DNA of 64,000 nt from Jiangella mangrovi (GTDB lineage: Bacteria; Actinomycetota; Actinomycetes; Jiangellales; Jiangellaceae), in the NCBI RefSeq assembly GCF_014204975.1, contig NZ_JACHMM010000001.1:5456037-5520036 (forward strand), in the 5' to 3' direction. Below, in pieces: positions 52,921 through 62,640 of the stretch; position 1 is the stretch's first letter; the number at the start of each line of letters is the position of its first letter. Under the pieces are notes generated by a model. That model saw only the letters and a list, made by a program, of their open reading frames with translations, was not told the origin of the DNA and searched no databases. The translations under genes were made by a program, and so were the position numbers.

Positions 52921-54804
52921 TCACTCGAAGGGCGTCAGGAACTCCGACGGCGCCAGTGCGCGCTTGCTGATGCGGACGTCGCCGAGCAGGCCATAGAAGC
53001 CCTGCCCGAAGCCGAGATCCCAGCCGGTGGCGCCGATGGTGAACGGCCGGCCCAGGGTCGCGATACCGTGCGCCGGCTGGCGCGGGTTGCGGGTGATGGG
53101 CGAGCCCTCGACCCACACGACCGTCTGCTGCCCGTCGTTGACGACGGCGACGTGGAACCAGCGGCCGACGGGGAGGGCGTGGCTCCAGTGCGTCGGCGAG
53201 GCGTCCTCGACGTGCGGGTAGAGGACGTACTGGAGGAACCGCTCGGGCGACAGGTTGAGGCTGCAGGTCGGCTCGAGCGGCGAGTAGCCGGCGGTCTTGC
53301 CGGCGTCGCCGGCGCGGCCCTGCCAGCTGAAGATGCCCATCCACGCGTGGTTGCCCTCGAACGGCTCGGGCAGCTTGAGGAACAGCTCGATGGTGTAGCC
53401 GCCGAGGAACTTCTCGGAGTTGATCGGCGCGTTCGCGACGGCCTCGAGGACGGCCCCGCGGTCGGGTGACTGGCCGCCGTCGAAGCGGAGGCTGGCGTGG
53501 GTCGGGGCGCCGTCGTGGTGGTCGAGCGACCGGGTGAGCAGACCCGACGCGGTCGAGTGCAGCCGGCGCACGACCAGGTCGTTGCCCTTGCGGGAGAGGT
53601 CCTGGGCGACGGCGCCGTCGGCGACGGTGGCGCCCTCCTCGACCCGGCCGCGCAGGCCGAGCGTGTCGAAGCGCCAGTAGGCGACGGTGTCCTTGCCGAC
53701 CACGCGCGTCGGCGGCACCTGCGGCGGGACGGGGACCGGCGCGAACCCGGCGAACCGCTCGTCGAAGTCGACGGGCAGGCTGAACCGGTCGACGTCGCCG
53801 GTGAGCTCGATGACCTCGGCGCCGAGCGGCGGCCGCTCCCCCGCCTCGCGGGTGAGGAACCAGGGCGCGAACGTCTCGACGTCGATGGTGTTGCGGACCA
53901 GGTCGAACTGGTAGAGCCGGATCATGCCGGCGCCGCCGAAGTAGCGGTCCTGGTAGTTGGTGATGTGCACGTGCACGTCGTGCCCCGCGTCGTTGCGCAG
54001 CACGGTCCGCCCCGGCGGCCAGTAGTGCCCGCCGAGGGCCAGGAAGATCTGGTCCCTGCCGCGGATCAGCCCGTCCCACAGCCGCTGCCCATTGCCGGAG
54101 AGCGAGGCGGCGCCGTCGTCGTCGGCGAAGGCGAGGTCGTGCGTGGTGACGATCGCCGGCAGCTTCGGGTGCGCGTCGACGACGCCGCGGGCCCAGGCGA
54201 GGCCGGCGTCGGAGACCCGCCAGTCCAGGGCCAGCACCAGCCACTCGCGGCCGGCGGCCGGGATGACGTGGAAGCTGTTGTAGCCGTCGGGCGAGCTGCC
54301 GCCGTAGGTCTGGCTGCCGGTGAAGCGCGACGGGCCGAACGCGCGCAGGTACGGGGTCTCGCCGCGCTGGTCGTTGCCGCCGGGGATGTCGTGGTTGCCG
54401 GCCAGGACGCTGAACGGCACGACGCCGTCGATGGCCTCGAAGGTCTGGTCGGCGAGGTCGATCTCGTCCTGCGTGCCGTGCTCGGTGATGTCGCCGAGGT
54501 GGGTCATGAACGCGACGTTGGCGAGGCCGCGCTGCTCGCTGAGGTAGCGGAAGGTGGTGGCCAGCGGCTGCGGGTCGGAACGGTCCTCGTCGAACAGGTA
54601 CTGCGTGTCCGGCAGCACGGCGAGCGAGAACCGCGGGCTCTCCGGGTCGAACCCGGCCGGTGTCGGCGGGAAGACGGGAGCGGCCCCGGCGGTCTGGGTG
54701 AGGCCGCCGCCGACCAGGCCGGGGACGGCGAGCGCCGCGGGGGCGGCGAGGGCGCCCTGCAGGAGACGGCGGCGGGCGACGCCGCCGGAACGGGAATCGG
54801 ACAT
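52921..54804 (-). CDS. Tat-exported metallophosphoesterase with LamG-like domain
   Basis: 627 aa. Tat signal (ARRRLLQGALAAP, about residues 10-50). The calcineurin-like phosphoesterase motifs are in order: LPDTQYL, HLGDITEHG, GNHDIPG, TTHDL and GGHYW, about residues 65-270. The first motif has DTQ in place of D-x-H, as in many secreted members. A C-terminal beta-sandwich of LamG/concanavalin type (about 390-627: YTIELFLKL, WFHVAVVNDGQQTVVWVEG, GLLGDVRISKRAL) would bind a glycan or surface. ATG at 54804 is chosen for its GGAGG; an ATG at 54840 lacks one. Likely releases phosphate outside the cell. Confidence 0.87.
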   Translation of the reverse strand: MSDSRSGGVARRRLLQGALAAPAALAVPGLVGGGLTQTAGAAPVFPPTPAGFDPESPRFSLAVLPDTQYLFDEDRSDPQPLATTFRYLSEQRGLANVAFMTHLGDITEHGTQDEIDLADQTFEAIDGVVPFSVLAGNHDIPGGNDQRGETPYLRAFGPSRFTGSQTYGGSSPDGYNSFHVIPAAGREWLVLALDWRVSDAGLAWARGVVDAHPKLPAIVTTHDLAFADDDGAASLSGNGQRLWDGLIRGRDQIFLALGGHYWPPGRTVLRNDAGHDVHVHITNYQDRYFGGAGMIRLYQFDLVRNTIDVETFAPWFLTREAGERPPLGAEVIELTGDVDRFSLPVDFDERFAGFAPVPVPPQVPPTRVVGKDTVAYWRFDTLGLRGRVEEGATVADGAVAQDLSRKGNDLVVRRLHSTASGLLTRSLDHHDGAPTHASLRFDGGQSPDRGAVLEAVANAPINSEKFLGGYTIELFLKLPEPFEGNHAWMGIFSWQGRAGDAGKTAGYSPLEPTCSLNLSPERFLQYVLYPHVEDASPTHWSHALPVGRWFHVAVVNDGQQTVVWVEGSPITRNPRQPAHGIATLGRPFTIGATGWDLGFGQGFYGLLGDVRISKRALAPSEFLTPFE

Positions 54805-54913
54805 CTGCGGAACCTCCGATGGATGCACTGGATCGCGCATATCGGACCAATCCGAGATGGCCGACCGGCAGCGCGCACGTGACGGCGCGCGATCGGCCGG
54901 ACGAACGCTCCCC

Positions 54914-57685
54914 TCAGGCGTCCCGGGTCAGGGTCGACGCCACGGTCATGCGGCGGAGCGCCGCGGCCGGGATGAGGCTGGCCAGGACGGGCACCGCGGT
55001 GCCGCCGGCCACGGTCGTGACCGCCGCGACGAGCAGCTCCGCCCGCAGCTCGCCGGCCAGCCCGGCAGCGATGGCCAGCCCCGTCAGGGTGCCGGCCACG
55101 GCGCCGGTCAGTCCGATGAGCGCCGCCTCGGCGAGCACGACCCGGCGCACCCGGCCGTCGCCCCAGCCGACCGCCTGGAGGACGGCGAACTCCGCCCGCC
55201 GGTCGCGCATGTTGAGGAACACCACGTCGGCGACGGCGACGCTGGAGAGCAGGATCGTCACCAGGACGGCGACGTAGTCGATCTCGCGCGCGCGGACGGA
55301 GACGGCGTCGCCGAGCACGGAGCCGACGACGGCGCCGTTGAACGCGAGCGTGATGCCGAGCAGGGCGGTGAGCGCGGCGCACCCCAGGGCGACGGCCAGC
55401 ACGCCGAGCACCGTCCGTCCCGGCGAGCGCACCACGTTGGCGACCGCGAGTGAGCGCACCCCGCGCACCACCGGCGAGCGCTGGCCCGGCAGCACCCGCG
55501 GCTGCAGCATGCCGGCGACGGCCGGTTTCGAGGCCCGCCAAGCCGGCCAGGCCGCCGCGACGAGCGCGACGAACACCGCCATCGGGACGGCGATCACGGC
55601 TCTCGCCAGCGTGACCTGCAGGCCGGTGATCCAGCCGATGGCGACGGACACCAGCGCGCCGGCGAGTCCCGCGGCGACGCCCACCAGCACGACCTCGGCG
55701 AGCAGCAGCCGCAGCAGGTGCCGGCGGCTCCAACCGACCCGGCTCAGCACCGACAGCTCGCTGCGCCGCGACCGCGCCGACGCCGCCGAGACGTTCGCGA
55801 CGAACAGCGCGCTCACGGCGAGGACCAGCACGAACAGCGCGAGGCTCTTGTGGTCGACGGCCTGCATGACGGCGGCGACCACACCCTGGCGCATCCACGT
55901 CTCGGCCACCGCCAGCTCCGGCCGGCCGAACGCGCCGGCCGGCAGGACGACGGTCTGCTCGGTGGCGGCGCTGCCGAGGACGATGTCGACGTCGAGCCCG
56001 GTGGCCGCCCGGATCTGGTCGGCCACCAGCCGGACCCGCTCGCGGTCGACCGGGCTGACGCCGTCGACGTCCTCGACGCGGACCCGGATGGCGCTGATCG
56101 GCGCCTCGGGGTCGGCCAGCTCGATGCCGGATCCGGTGAAGGTGTCGAGGTCGGAGAGCCGGATGAACGCCGTCGGCGGCCCCAGGTGGTAGGAGGCCGG
56201 GCTGCCCGACGGCAGGAGCGGGCGGTCGCCGAGCAGCTCGCGGCTGCGCGCGTCGGCCGGCGGCAGGCCGTGGGCGCCGTCGAACTCGGCCGCCTCGAAG
56301 TCCGCCGAGTCGAAGGCGCCGACGATGCGCAGCTGCGGCAGCGAGCCGCCGGACGAGATGGCCGGGCCGGGGTGCGGCCGGACGGTGCGGAAGCCGGTGT
56401 CGGCGGCGACGGGGGGCGTCGGGACGAACCCCTCGAGGCGCACCGCCGAGCGCCACACGTCCTGCGGGTTGTCGACGGGGCGCGGTTTCAGCACGCCGCC
56501 GGCGCCGACGTCGTACGTCGTCGGCTCGGTGGTCCAGAGGCTGTCGACGAAGATCTCCGACTGGCCCGCACGGGCGTCGTCGATCAGCGACGCGTAGGCC
56601 CGCTGGGCCGTGATGGTGTCCGTGGCGACGACCGGTCCCGGCGTGGCCAGCAGCGCGCCGACCTCGTCCAGGGACTGGCCGGCCGCGAACCGGTCGGCCG
56701 CCTCGTCGGGCAGCCGGCGCACCGTCACCTCGGCCTGGGTGTCGATGTCCGGGTCGGCCGCGACCAGGACGGGAACCGGCCGGCTGCCGGTGCCGGTGGC
56801 GGGCGCGGAGTCGGCCAGCGCCTGCAGCGACGGCGACGTCTCGCCGTCGTCCAGCGCCGCCTCCTGGGCGGGGTCGACGGCCGCGACCAGGACCGGGAAG
56901 GACCACTCGAGCATGACGCCGCGCCGCACCGACGCCTGATGCGCCAGGGCGGCGGGGTCGGAGCCGGGCCGGGTCGACTGACAGCTGGCCGCGCGCTCGC
57001 GGGCCGCGGTGGCCGGGGAGTCGGCGATGTCCTCGCGGCTCTCGCGCCGCGGGCAGACCAGCACCGTGGACCCGTCGGGCATGGTCTCGGCCAGCCCGTA
57101 CGGCGCGCTGTTGTCGTACAGCTCACCGACCAGCGAGATCGGGTTGGGGGTGACGTAGGAGTACGACGCCGACGGCTGGTCGATGGTGGTGAGCCCGCGG
57201 TCGGTGGAGTAGACGATGTCGGCCACGAGCAGCTCGCGGCCGCCGTCGGTGCGCGGCCCGGCGTCGACGGCCACCTGGGTCCAGGACATGACGTACCCGA
57301 CCATGGCGACCGGCGCGGCCACCTCGACGCCGGCGACGTCGCGGATGGCGTCGTAGTCGTCGAGGGAGATGCCGCCGAACTGGCCGGACAGCTGGTACGG
57401 CCGCACCAGCCCGCGGTCGGCCTCGAGCTCGCTGCGGCTCCCCGGTGGGCGGACCAGCACGTGGTAGGTGCCGGGCGCGGCCGCGACCTGGCCGCGCAGC
57501 TCGAGGCGGTCGACCTCCGTCGCGCCGGTGAGGACGGTGAACACGGAGGTCGCTGCCACCACGCCCAGGCCCAGCGCCAGCGCCCGGCCCCAGTGCGCCC
57601 GCAGCTGGGCCTTGACGAGAGGGGCGACACCCGGCCGCACGCGCCGCCGCGGCTCGCCCTGGGGCGGCTCAGCCGGCGGCGGCAT
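54914..57685 (-). CDS. FtsX/MacB-type ABC permease with large ectodomain
   Basis: 923 aa. A first membrane segment (about 35-55) is followed by a soluble, presumably external domain of nearly 600 residues, three membrane segments (about 640-770), then four more hydrophobic segments in the C-terminal quarter ending ALRRMTVASTLTRDA. Conserved FtsX blocks SRRSELSVLSRVGWSRRHLLRLLLAE and DRRAEFAVLQAVGWGDGRVRRVVLAE show two FtsX units in one chain. It overlaps the end of the ABC exporter gene by 17 bp. Its ATPase is probably the MacB-like gene at 60870-61658, upstream in the same cluster. Such permeases move peptides or lipids from the membrane rather than across it. Confidence 0.85.
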   Translation of the reverse strand: MPPPAEPPQGEPRRRVRPGVAPLVKAQLRAHWGRALALGLGVVAATSVFTVLTGATEVDRLELRGQVAAAPGTYHVLVRPPGSRSELEADRGLVRPYQLSGQFGGISLDDYDAIRDVAGVEVAAPVAMVGYVMSWTQVAVDAGPRTDGGRELLVADIVYSTDRGLTTIDQPSASYSYVTPNPISLVGELYDNSAPYGLAETMPDGSTVLVCPRRESREDIADSPATAARERAASCQSTRPGSDPAALAHQASVRRGVMLEWSFPVLVAAVDPAQEAALDDGETSPSLQALADSAPATGTGSRPVPVLVAADPDIDTQAEVTVRRLPDEAADRFAAGQSLDEVGALLATPGPVVATDTITAQRAYASLIDDARAGQSEIFVDSLWTTEPTTYDVGAGGVLKPRPVDNPQDVWRSAVRLEGFVPTPPVAADTGFRTVRPHPGPAISSGGSLPQLRIVGAFDSADFEAAEFDGAHGLPPADARSRELLGDRPLLPSGSPASYHLGPPTAFIRLSDLDTFTGSGIELADPEAPISAIRVRVEDVDGVSPVDRERVRLVADQIRAATGLDVDIVLGSAATEQTVVLPAGAFGRPELAVAETWMRQGVVAAVMQAVDHKSLALFVLVLAVSALFVANVSAASARSRRSELSVLSRVGWSRRHLLRLLLAEVVLVGVAAGLAGALVSVAIGWITGLQVTLARAVIAVPMAVFVALVAAAWPAWRASKPAVAGMLQPRVLPGQRSPVVRGVRSLAVANVVRSPGRTVLGVLAVALGCAALTALLGITLAFNGAVVGSVLGDAVSVRAREIDYVAVLVTILLSSVAVADVVFLNMRDRRAEFAVLQAVGWGDGRVRRVVLAEAALIGLTGAVAGTLTGLAIAAGLAGELRAELLVAAVTTVAGGTAVPVLASLIPAAALRRMTVASTLTRDA

Positions 57686-59532
57686 CGGCCGGTCTCCCGA
57701 ACCCGTGCGTCTGCCGCCGGTAGAGCCGGGCGTACTCGCCGCCCGCGGCCAGCAGCTGGTCGTGCGTGCCCTGCTCGACGACCCGGCCGGCGGCCAGCAC
57801 GACGATCGCGTCGGCGTCGCGGACCGCGCTCAGCCGGTGCGTGACCAGCAGGCAGGACCGGCCGCCGCGGCGCGTGCGCAGGTGCTCGTACAGCTCCGCC
57901 TCCGCATCGGCGTCGAGCCCGGAGCTGGGCTCGTCGAGGATCATCAGGTCGGCGTCGTCGCGCAGCAGCGACCGCGCCAGTGCGACCCGCTGCCACTGCC
58001 CGCCCGACAGCTGCACGCCGCCGGCGTCGTCGCTGCCACCGAACGCGCGGCTCAGCATGGTGCCGTACCCCTGAGGAAGGCGGTCGACGACGGTGTCGGC
58101 ACCGGCCAGGCGGGCGGCGGCGCGCAGCGCGTCGTCGTCGCCGAGGCGCCGGACGTCGCCGAAGCCGATGTTGTCGGCGGCGGTGAGGTCGTAGCGGACG
58201 AAGTCCTGGAACAGCACGCCGATGCGCCCGCGGACGGCGGCGGGGGTCGAGGCCGGCGACGTCGCGGCCGCCCCACGTGATCTGCCCGGACGTGGGCTCG
58301 TAGAGCCGGCACAGCAGCTTGACGACGGTGGACTTGCCGGCGCCGTTGGCCCCGACCAGCGCGACCATGGCGCCCGGAGGGATGGTGAACGTGACGCCAC
58401 GCAGGACCGGCGCATGGTCGGGAGCGTAGCCGAAGGAGATGTCACGCAGCTCCACTCCCGCCGCGCGCACGGACCGCGGGCCCGGCAGCGGCGGGGCGGG
58501 TGGCACCGTGCCGGCAGCTGCCGCCGTCGCCAGCACCTCCTCGAAGTGACCGAACACGAGCACGCTGTGGTGAGCGTCGCCGACCGACCGGACCAGTCCG
58601 GCGGCCGCCGCGCGCAGCCCGGCCAGGCCCGTGACCAGCAGACTGAGGTCGCCGACGGTGATTGCTCCTGTGACCGCCCGGACGCCGCCCCACACCAGCG
58701 CGCCGGCCCCGAGCACCGCGCCCGCCGCGGCCAGGCCGCCCTGGACGAGTGCCGAACGCCGGTCCACCGCGCGCTGTGCCGCGGCGATGGCCCGCAGCTC
58801 CGTCGTCATCCGGTCGTGGAGCAGCTCGCCGAGACCGAAGACGCGGATCTCCTTCGCCGCGCCGGCGTCGGTGAGCAGGCTGCCGTAGAACATCTCGCGC
58901 CGGAACCCGGGCGTGGTCTGCCAGAGCACGCGGGCCCGCTCGCGGCTCTCGGCGACGGTGGCCGCGACGGCGGGCAGGCTGCAGGCGGCGACCAGCACGA
59001 CCAGCCAGGGGTTGACCGCGGCCAGCATCGTCACCAGGCCGGCCGCCGCCACCGTCGTCCGCACCGTGCCGAAGACCGCCTGGACCAGCACCGGCGGCGC
59101 GCCCGTGCCGGCCTGCTCGGCCAGCCGCAGCCGGTCGAGGAAGGCCGGCCGCTCGAGCAGCTCGAGACCGGCGATCCGGGCGACCGCCAGCATCAACGTC
59201 GCCTTGGCCCGCAGTGCCACGCGCCGCGACAGCTCGCCCTCGGCGTAGCGGGTCAGCGCGGCGACGACGGCGCTCGTCACCGCCGCGCCCCCGAGCAGCA
59301 CGACGGCGGCGACGGCGGCCGCGGTGCCGCCGTCGGGTCCGCCGCCGGGTCCACCGCCGGAGACCGTGTCGAGCGTGCGCGCCAGCAGCCAGGCGTCGAC
59401 CGGCACCAGGACGCCCGCGAGCAGCGACAACGCCGCGAAGCCCGCGGTCCACCCGGGGGCGGCGGACCAGAGCAGGCCGAGGACGCGGAGAACGGCCGCG
59501 GGGGTGGTCCGCCCGTTCCCCGGGCCGCTCAC
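57669..59532 (-). pseudogene. ABC exporter (membrane domain fused to ATPase), disrupted by +1 frameshift
   Basis: Six membrane segments (about 15-300) then an ATPase domain with Walker A GANGAGKST. The frame then fails: at the run of five G on the plus strand (58242-58246) the reading changes by one base. In the other frame the protein resumes as RGRIGVLFQDFVRYDLTAADNIGF, then LSGGQWQRVALARS, Walker B LMILDEPSSGLD and THRLSAV to the stop at 57669. Dropping one base from the run gives GLDPAAVRGRIG and a full 620-aa exporter. It may be a sequencing error, a recent mutation, or a slippery site. GTG overlaps the MauE gene. Confidence 0.85.
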
Positions 59533-60476
59533 CGCACCGGACGCGGCAGCTCGTCGACGGAGACGGCGGCGGCCTCGACCAGCCCGTCGGCGCCGACCAG
59601 CACGTACGTCGGGAACATCGTGACGCCGTACGCCGTGGCCAGGGCCTCGGCGCGCTCGCCGCCGACCACGCGGGCCACTCCGGCGACGGCGGCCTCGATG
59701 TCGGCGCCCGCGACGGCGTCGCCGACGATCGCCACGGCCACGCGGTCGCGGCCACCGAGCAGCCGGGCGTACGCGACCAGCCGTGGCAGCCCGGTGCGGC
59801 AGCCCTGGCAGGTGGCCGAGGCGAACGCGACCAGCTGGACGCCGCCGGTCGTCCCCGGCACCGCCGGCGCGAGCGTCCCGGCCTCCGGTCCACTCGGCGG
59901 CGGCGTCACGGTGGCGCCGTCGTGCCCATGACCGTGGGTGTCGTGGTGGGCGTCGTGGCCGCGGCGCGGCGCCCGCAGCGCCATCCGCCGGCCGGTGAGC
60001 AGCGCGGCCGCCGCCGTCATGAGCGCGGCCAGGCTCACCGTCGTGCCGGCGCCCCGGCCGTCGGCCGGGCCGGCCAGCGCCAGCGCGGCCGCGGCGAGCG
60101 CCGTCAGGCCGGCGTTGCGCAGCACCGTCGACCACGTCACCGTGGCCGAGCCCGCGCCGAAGCACCGGCACGGCAGCGCCTCGGTGCGCCGGGCCAGCAC
60201 GACGGCGCCCGCCGTCAGCCCCGTGCTGAGCAGCCCGGCGCCCAGCAGGCCCGCCGTCGTCAGGCCCGGCACGGCGATGAGGACCGCGACGACCCCTTCG
60301 GCCGAGACCAGCGCGACCGCGGCCGGTCGGGCCAGCCGGGCCGGGACGTGCAGCCCCACACGCAGCGTGGTGCCCAGGCCGGCCAGGCCGTCGGGCCAGA
60401 CCAGCTTGCCGATGACCGCCGCGGCGAACACCAGGGCGAGTGCCCAGCGCGCCAGCTCGGCGACGTACCCGATCAT
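59529..60476 (-). CDS. MauE-like redox membrane protein fused to a thioredoxin domain
   Basis: 315 aa. Residues about 5-170 form four to five helices of the MauE/DoxX family with the Cys pair C103/C105 in LPCRCFG. A His-rich linker (GHDAHHDTHGHGHDG) leads to a thioredoxin-like domain with C223-Q-G-C226 in FASATCQGCR and the cis-Pro loop GVTMFPTYVLVG. MauE and MauD are known together in maturation of the disulfide-rich methylamine dehydrogenase small subunit. Here they are fused and stand 19 bp downstream of a Cys-rich peptide gene, so disulfide handling of that peptide is the obvious role (inference). The His-rich linker could bind metal. Confidence 0.85.
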   Translation of the reverse strand: MIGYVAELARWALALVFAAAVIGKLVWPDGLAGLGTTLRVGLHVPARLARPAAVALVSAEGVVAVLIAVPGLTTAGLLGAGLLSTGLTAGAVVLARRTEALPCRCFGAGSATVTWSTVLRNAGLTALAAAALALAGPADGRGAGTTVSLAALMTAAAALLTGRRMALRAPRRGHDAHHDTHGHGHDGATVTPPPSGPEAGTLAPAVPGTTGGVQLVAFASATCQGCRTGLPRLVAYARLLGGRDRVAVAIVGDAVAGADIEAAVAGVARVVGGERAEALATAYGVTMFPTYVLVGADGLVEAAAVSVDELPRPVR

Positions 60477-60495
60477 CTCGTCACTCGTCCGGCCG

Positions 60496-60681
60496 TCAGC
60501 AGGAGCCGATCTGGGTCCATGCGCCGCACTGGTACTGACAGTCGGGCCGGAAGCAGCACTCGCGGCGCAGCCGCACCCCACCCGCGCACGATTCCTCGTA
60601 CCGGCAGTCGGGCGGGCAGTCGCGCAACGCGTTGACCGGCGCGAACACGGATCGAACCGCGGACATGATCAAGGTGGACAT
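60496..60681 (-). CDS. 61-aa cysteine-rich peptide, candidate substrate of the cluster
   Basis: Cysteines at 22, 26, 32, 42, 43, 48, 52 and 61, an even set of eight ending in a C-terminal Cys. The N-terminal 20 residues (MSTLIMSAVRSVFAPVNALR) lack cysteine and look like a leader, not a standard Sec signal. The core holds one Trp (55) and the text DCPPDC, ECCFRPDC and QYQC. GGGGAG lies 8 bases before the ATG. Next come the MauE-thioredoxin gene and the ABC exporter on the same strand. No modification enzyme such as a radical SAM protein or LanM is seen. I do not recognise a family; a disulfide-rich secreted peptide or a small redox protein subunit both fit. Confidence 0.7.
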   Translation of the reverse strand: MSTLIMSAVRSVFAPVNALRDCPPDCRYEESCAGGVRLRRECCFRPDCQYQCGAWTQIGSC

Positions 60682-60726
60682 GACGTGCTCCCCGAGTCGT
60701 ACTTCTGGTGTTATGTCCCTCTTTTC

Positions 60727-60743
60727 TACCTTGCCCCTAGGTA
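60727..60743. promoter_or_regulatory. Inverted repeat upstream of the Cys-rich peptide gene
   Basis: TACCT and AGGTA around seven bases, 45 bp before the peptide ATG, in the least GC-rich part of the gap. It could be the operator of the PadR-family regulator encoded 1.1 kb upstream. Evidence is the repeat alone. Confidence 0.35.
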
Positions 60744-60869
60744 CGACGGACAGGCGTGGCGCGGACTGTCACAGACTGTTCGCCTGGGCGCGGCACAGCG
60801 ATCACCTGCGACCCCCGGGCGCCGCACGACGGTCACTCAACGATCATGTTTCGAATCGGGTGGACGAGG

Positions 60870-61658
60870 TCAGCCGAGGCCGGTGGCGCGGCGCAGCGTC
60901 TCTTCGGGCTGCGGATCCCAGAGCGCGTGGTCGGCGACGACGGCGCCGTCGCGCAGGCTGACCAGTCGCGAGCACTGGGCCGCGACCGCCGCCTCGTGGG
61001 TGGCGAGGATCAGGGTCATGCCGTAGTCGGACTGCACCTGGGCGAGCAGGTCGAGCACCTCGTCGCCGGTGCGGGAGTCGAGGGCGCCGGTGGGCTCGTC
61101 GGCCAGCAGCAGCTTGGGCCGCGCGACCAGCGCGCGGGCGATGGCGACACGCTGCTGCTCGCCGCCGGAGAGGTCGCCGACCCGGGCCGCGGACTTCGCG
61201 CCGAGGCCGACGGCGTCCAGCAGCTCGCGCGCCCGCTCGTGCCGGTCGAACGTGACGTGGATGGGCATGAGCGGCACCACGACGTTGTCGAGCGCGCTGA
61301 GCTGCGGGAGCAGGTGGTAGTGCTGGAAGACGAACCCGACGCCGCGCCGGAACGCCGCCGCGGCGCGCCGCGACAGCTGCTCGACCTTGGTGCCGCCCAC
61401 CTGGACGGTGCCGGAGTCGGGGCGGTCCATGGCGCCGATGACGTGCAGCAGGGTCGACTTGCCCGACCCCGACGGCCCGACGACGGCGACCGACTCGCCC
61501 GCGCGGACGTCCAGATCGACGTCGACCAGCGCCGGCACCTGCGTACCGCCCTGGCGGTAGTGGCGCGTCACGTTGCGCAGCGAGATGGGCGCACCGGGGA
61601 AGCGGTCGTGACCCCCCGACCGGGCGTCCGCAGCCTCGCTGGGACCCTGCCGTCTCAT
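60870..61658 (-). CDS. MacB/LolD-type ABC transporter ATPase
   Basis: 262 aa. Walker [11 protein letters not shown]-loop [17 protein letters not shown], signature [15 protein letters not shown], Walker [13 protein letters not shown] and ATHEAAVA, all in the form typical for ATPases that partner FtsX/MacB permeases. The expected partner is the 923-aa permease at 54914-57685, on the same strand and separated from it by the peptide, MauE and exporter genes. It is divergent from the PadR gene. Confidence 0.93.
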   Translation of the reverse strand: MRRQGPSEAADARSGGHDRFPGAPISLRNVTRHYRQGGTQVPALVDVDLDVRAGESVAVVGPSGSGKSTLLHVIGAMDRPDSGTVQVGGTKVEQLSRRAAAAFRRGVGFVFQHYHLLPQLSALDNVVVPLMPIHVTFDRHERARELLDAVGLGAKSAARVGDLSGGEQQRVAIARALVARPKLLLADEPTGALDSRTGDEVLDLLAQVQSDYGMTLILATHEAAVAAQCSRLVSLRDGAVVADHALWDPQPEETLRRATGLG

Positions 61659-61860
61659 GTGATCATCATGACCTTCGACTAGGCACGACTAACGGCCGGG
61701 GTCGATTCTCTCACCCTTCCGCAAGCCCCGCCTCCGGCGAACGCCGTTCCCGATGGCGACTATGTGGCGACCTTCTGGAGGCGGCCGTGAGCGGTGGTAA
61801 GCGGATTCCCGGCGTCAGAACGCCATGACAGTGAGAACGACCATGGATCACGGGCCCTGA

Positions 61861-62496
61861 ATGTCGATGGAACGGCCGGTTCACCCTTACAGTGTGAGAG
61901 TGCCGCTTCAGCATGCCGTTCTCGCCCTGCTGGCCGACGGACCCAGCTACGGGTATGAGCTCAAGGCGAATTTCGAGAAGGCCGTCGGACCCCAGTGGGG
62001 CGGGCTGAACATCGGCCACGTCTACCAGATCCTCGATCGACTGCATCGCGACGGCATGGTCAGTTCGCATACCGTGCCACAGGACTCGCGGCCCGACCGG
62101 ACGGTCTATCTCATCACCTCGGCCGGGCGCAGCGACCTCGACGAGTGGCTGGCGACGCCGACCACGCGCACGTCGGGCTATCGCGACGACTTCATCCTCA
62201 AGGTGCTCGCCGCCGGCCGCCGCGGACCCGACGCCATCCGCGAGGTCTGCCGCATCCAGCACGACTCCCGGCTGGCCGAGCTGCAGACGCTGCGCACCAG
62301 CAGGCGCACGCACCAGCACGACGCGCTCGCCGCGCTGACCATCGAGGCGGCCATCCTGCACACCCAGGCCGACATCAAGCTGATCGAGGCGGTCGAGGCG
62401 CGCGCCGACGAGCCGGCCATGCCCATCTCGCAGGCTCCGGGCGCCCAGGCCAAGGACTCCGCCGAGCAGAACGGCAGCGCCCGGCACGCGTCGTGA
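61861..62496 (+). CDS. PadR-family transcriptional regulator
   Basis: 211 aa from the first ATG; in-frame GTG codons at 61894 and 61900 are also possible because the conserved domain starts there (VPLQHAVLALLADGPSYGYEL). The winged helix has the PadR signature GLNIGHVYQILDRLHRDGMV, and the C-terminal helices (about 105-185) serve dimerisation and ligand binding. PadR repressors often control adjacent transporter genes. It is divergent from the MacB-like ATPase with a 202-bp gap that holds CGACTA twice (61676, 61686). Probable regulator of the export cluster. Confidence 0.88.
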   Translation: MSMERPVHPYSVRVPLQHAVLALLADGPSYGYELKANFEKAVGPQWGGLNIGHVYQILDRLHRDGMVSSHTVPQDSRPDRTVYLITSAGRSDLDEWLATPTTRTSGYRDDFILKVLAAGRRGPDAIREVCRIQHDSRLAELQTLRTSRRTHQHDALAALTIEAAILHTQADIKLIEAVEARADEPAMPISQAPGAQAKDSAEQNGSARHAS

Positions 62497-62640
62497 TCCG
62501 TCCCGGGCGGCACGCTTCGCCCGGGTCGTAGCTCCATGTCCGGTGGACGACACCTCCCGTTCGCCTGAGTTCCACCTCCCGGCCACCATCGGCGCTCAGT
62601 CTGAGCCGGTCGCGGGCCGTTCGTGCAGGGGGTAAGTGAC

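Noticed and set aside
58242-58246. Programmed ribosomal frameshift in the ABC exporter
   Set aside because: The run is a simple G5 without a recognisable stimulatory structure or slippery heptamer, and one-base miscounting in such runs is common, so error or mutation is more likely.
60496-60681. Lanthipeptide or sactipeptide precursor
   Set aside because: No LanB/C/M, radical SAM or YcaO gene is present in the cluster; only disulfide-type redox functions are visible.
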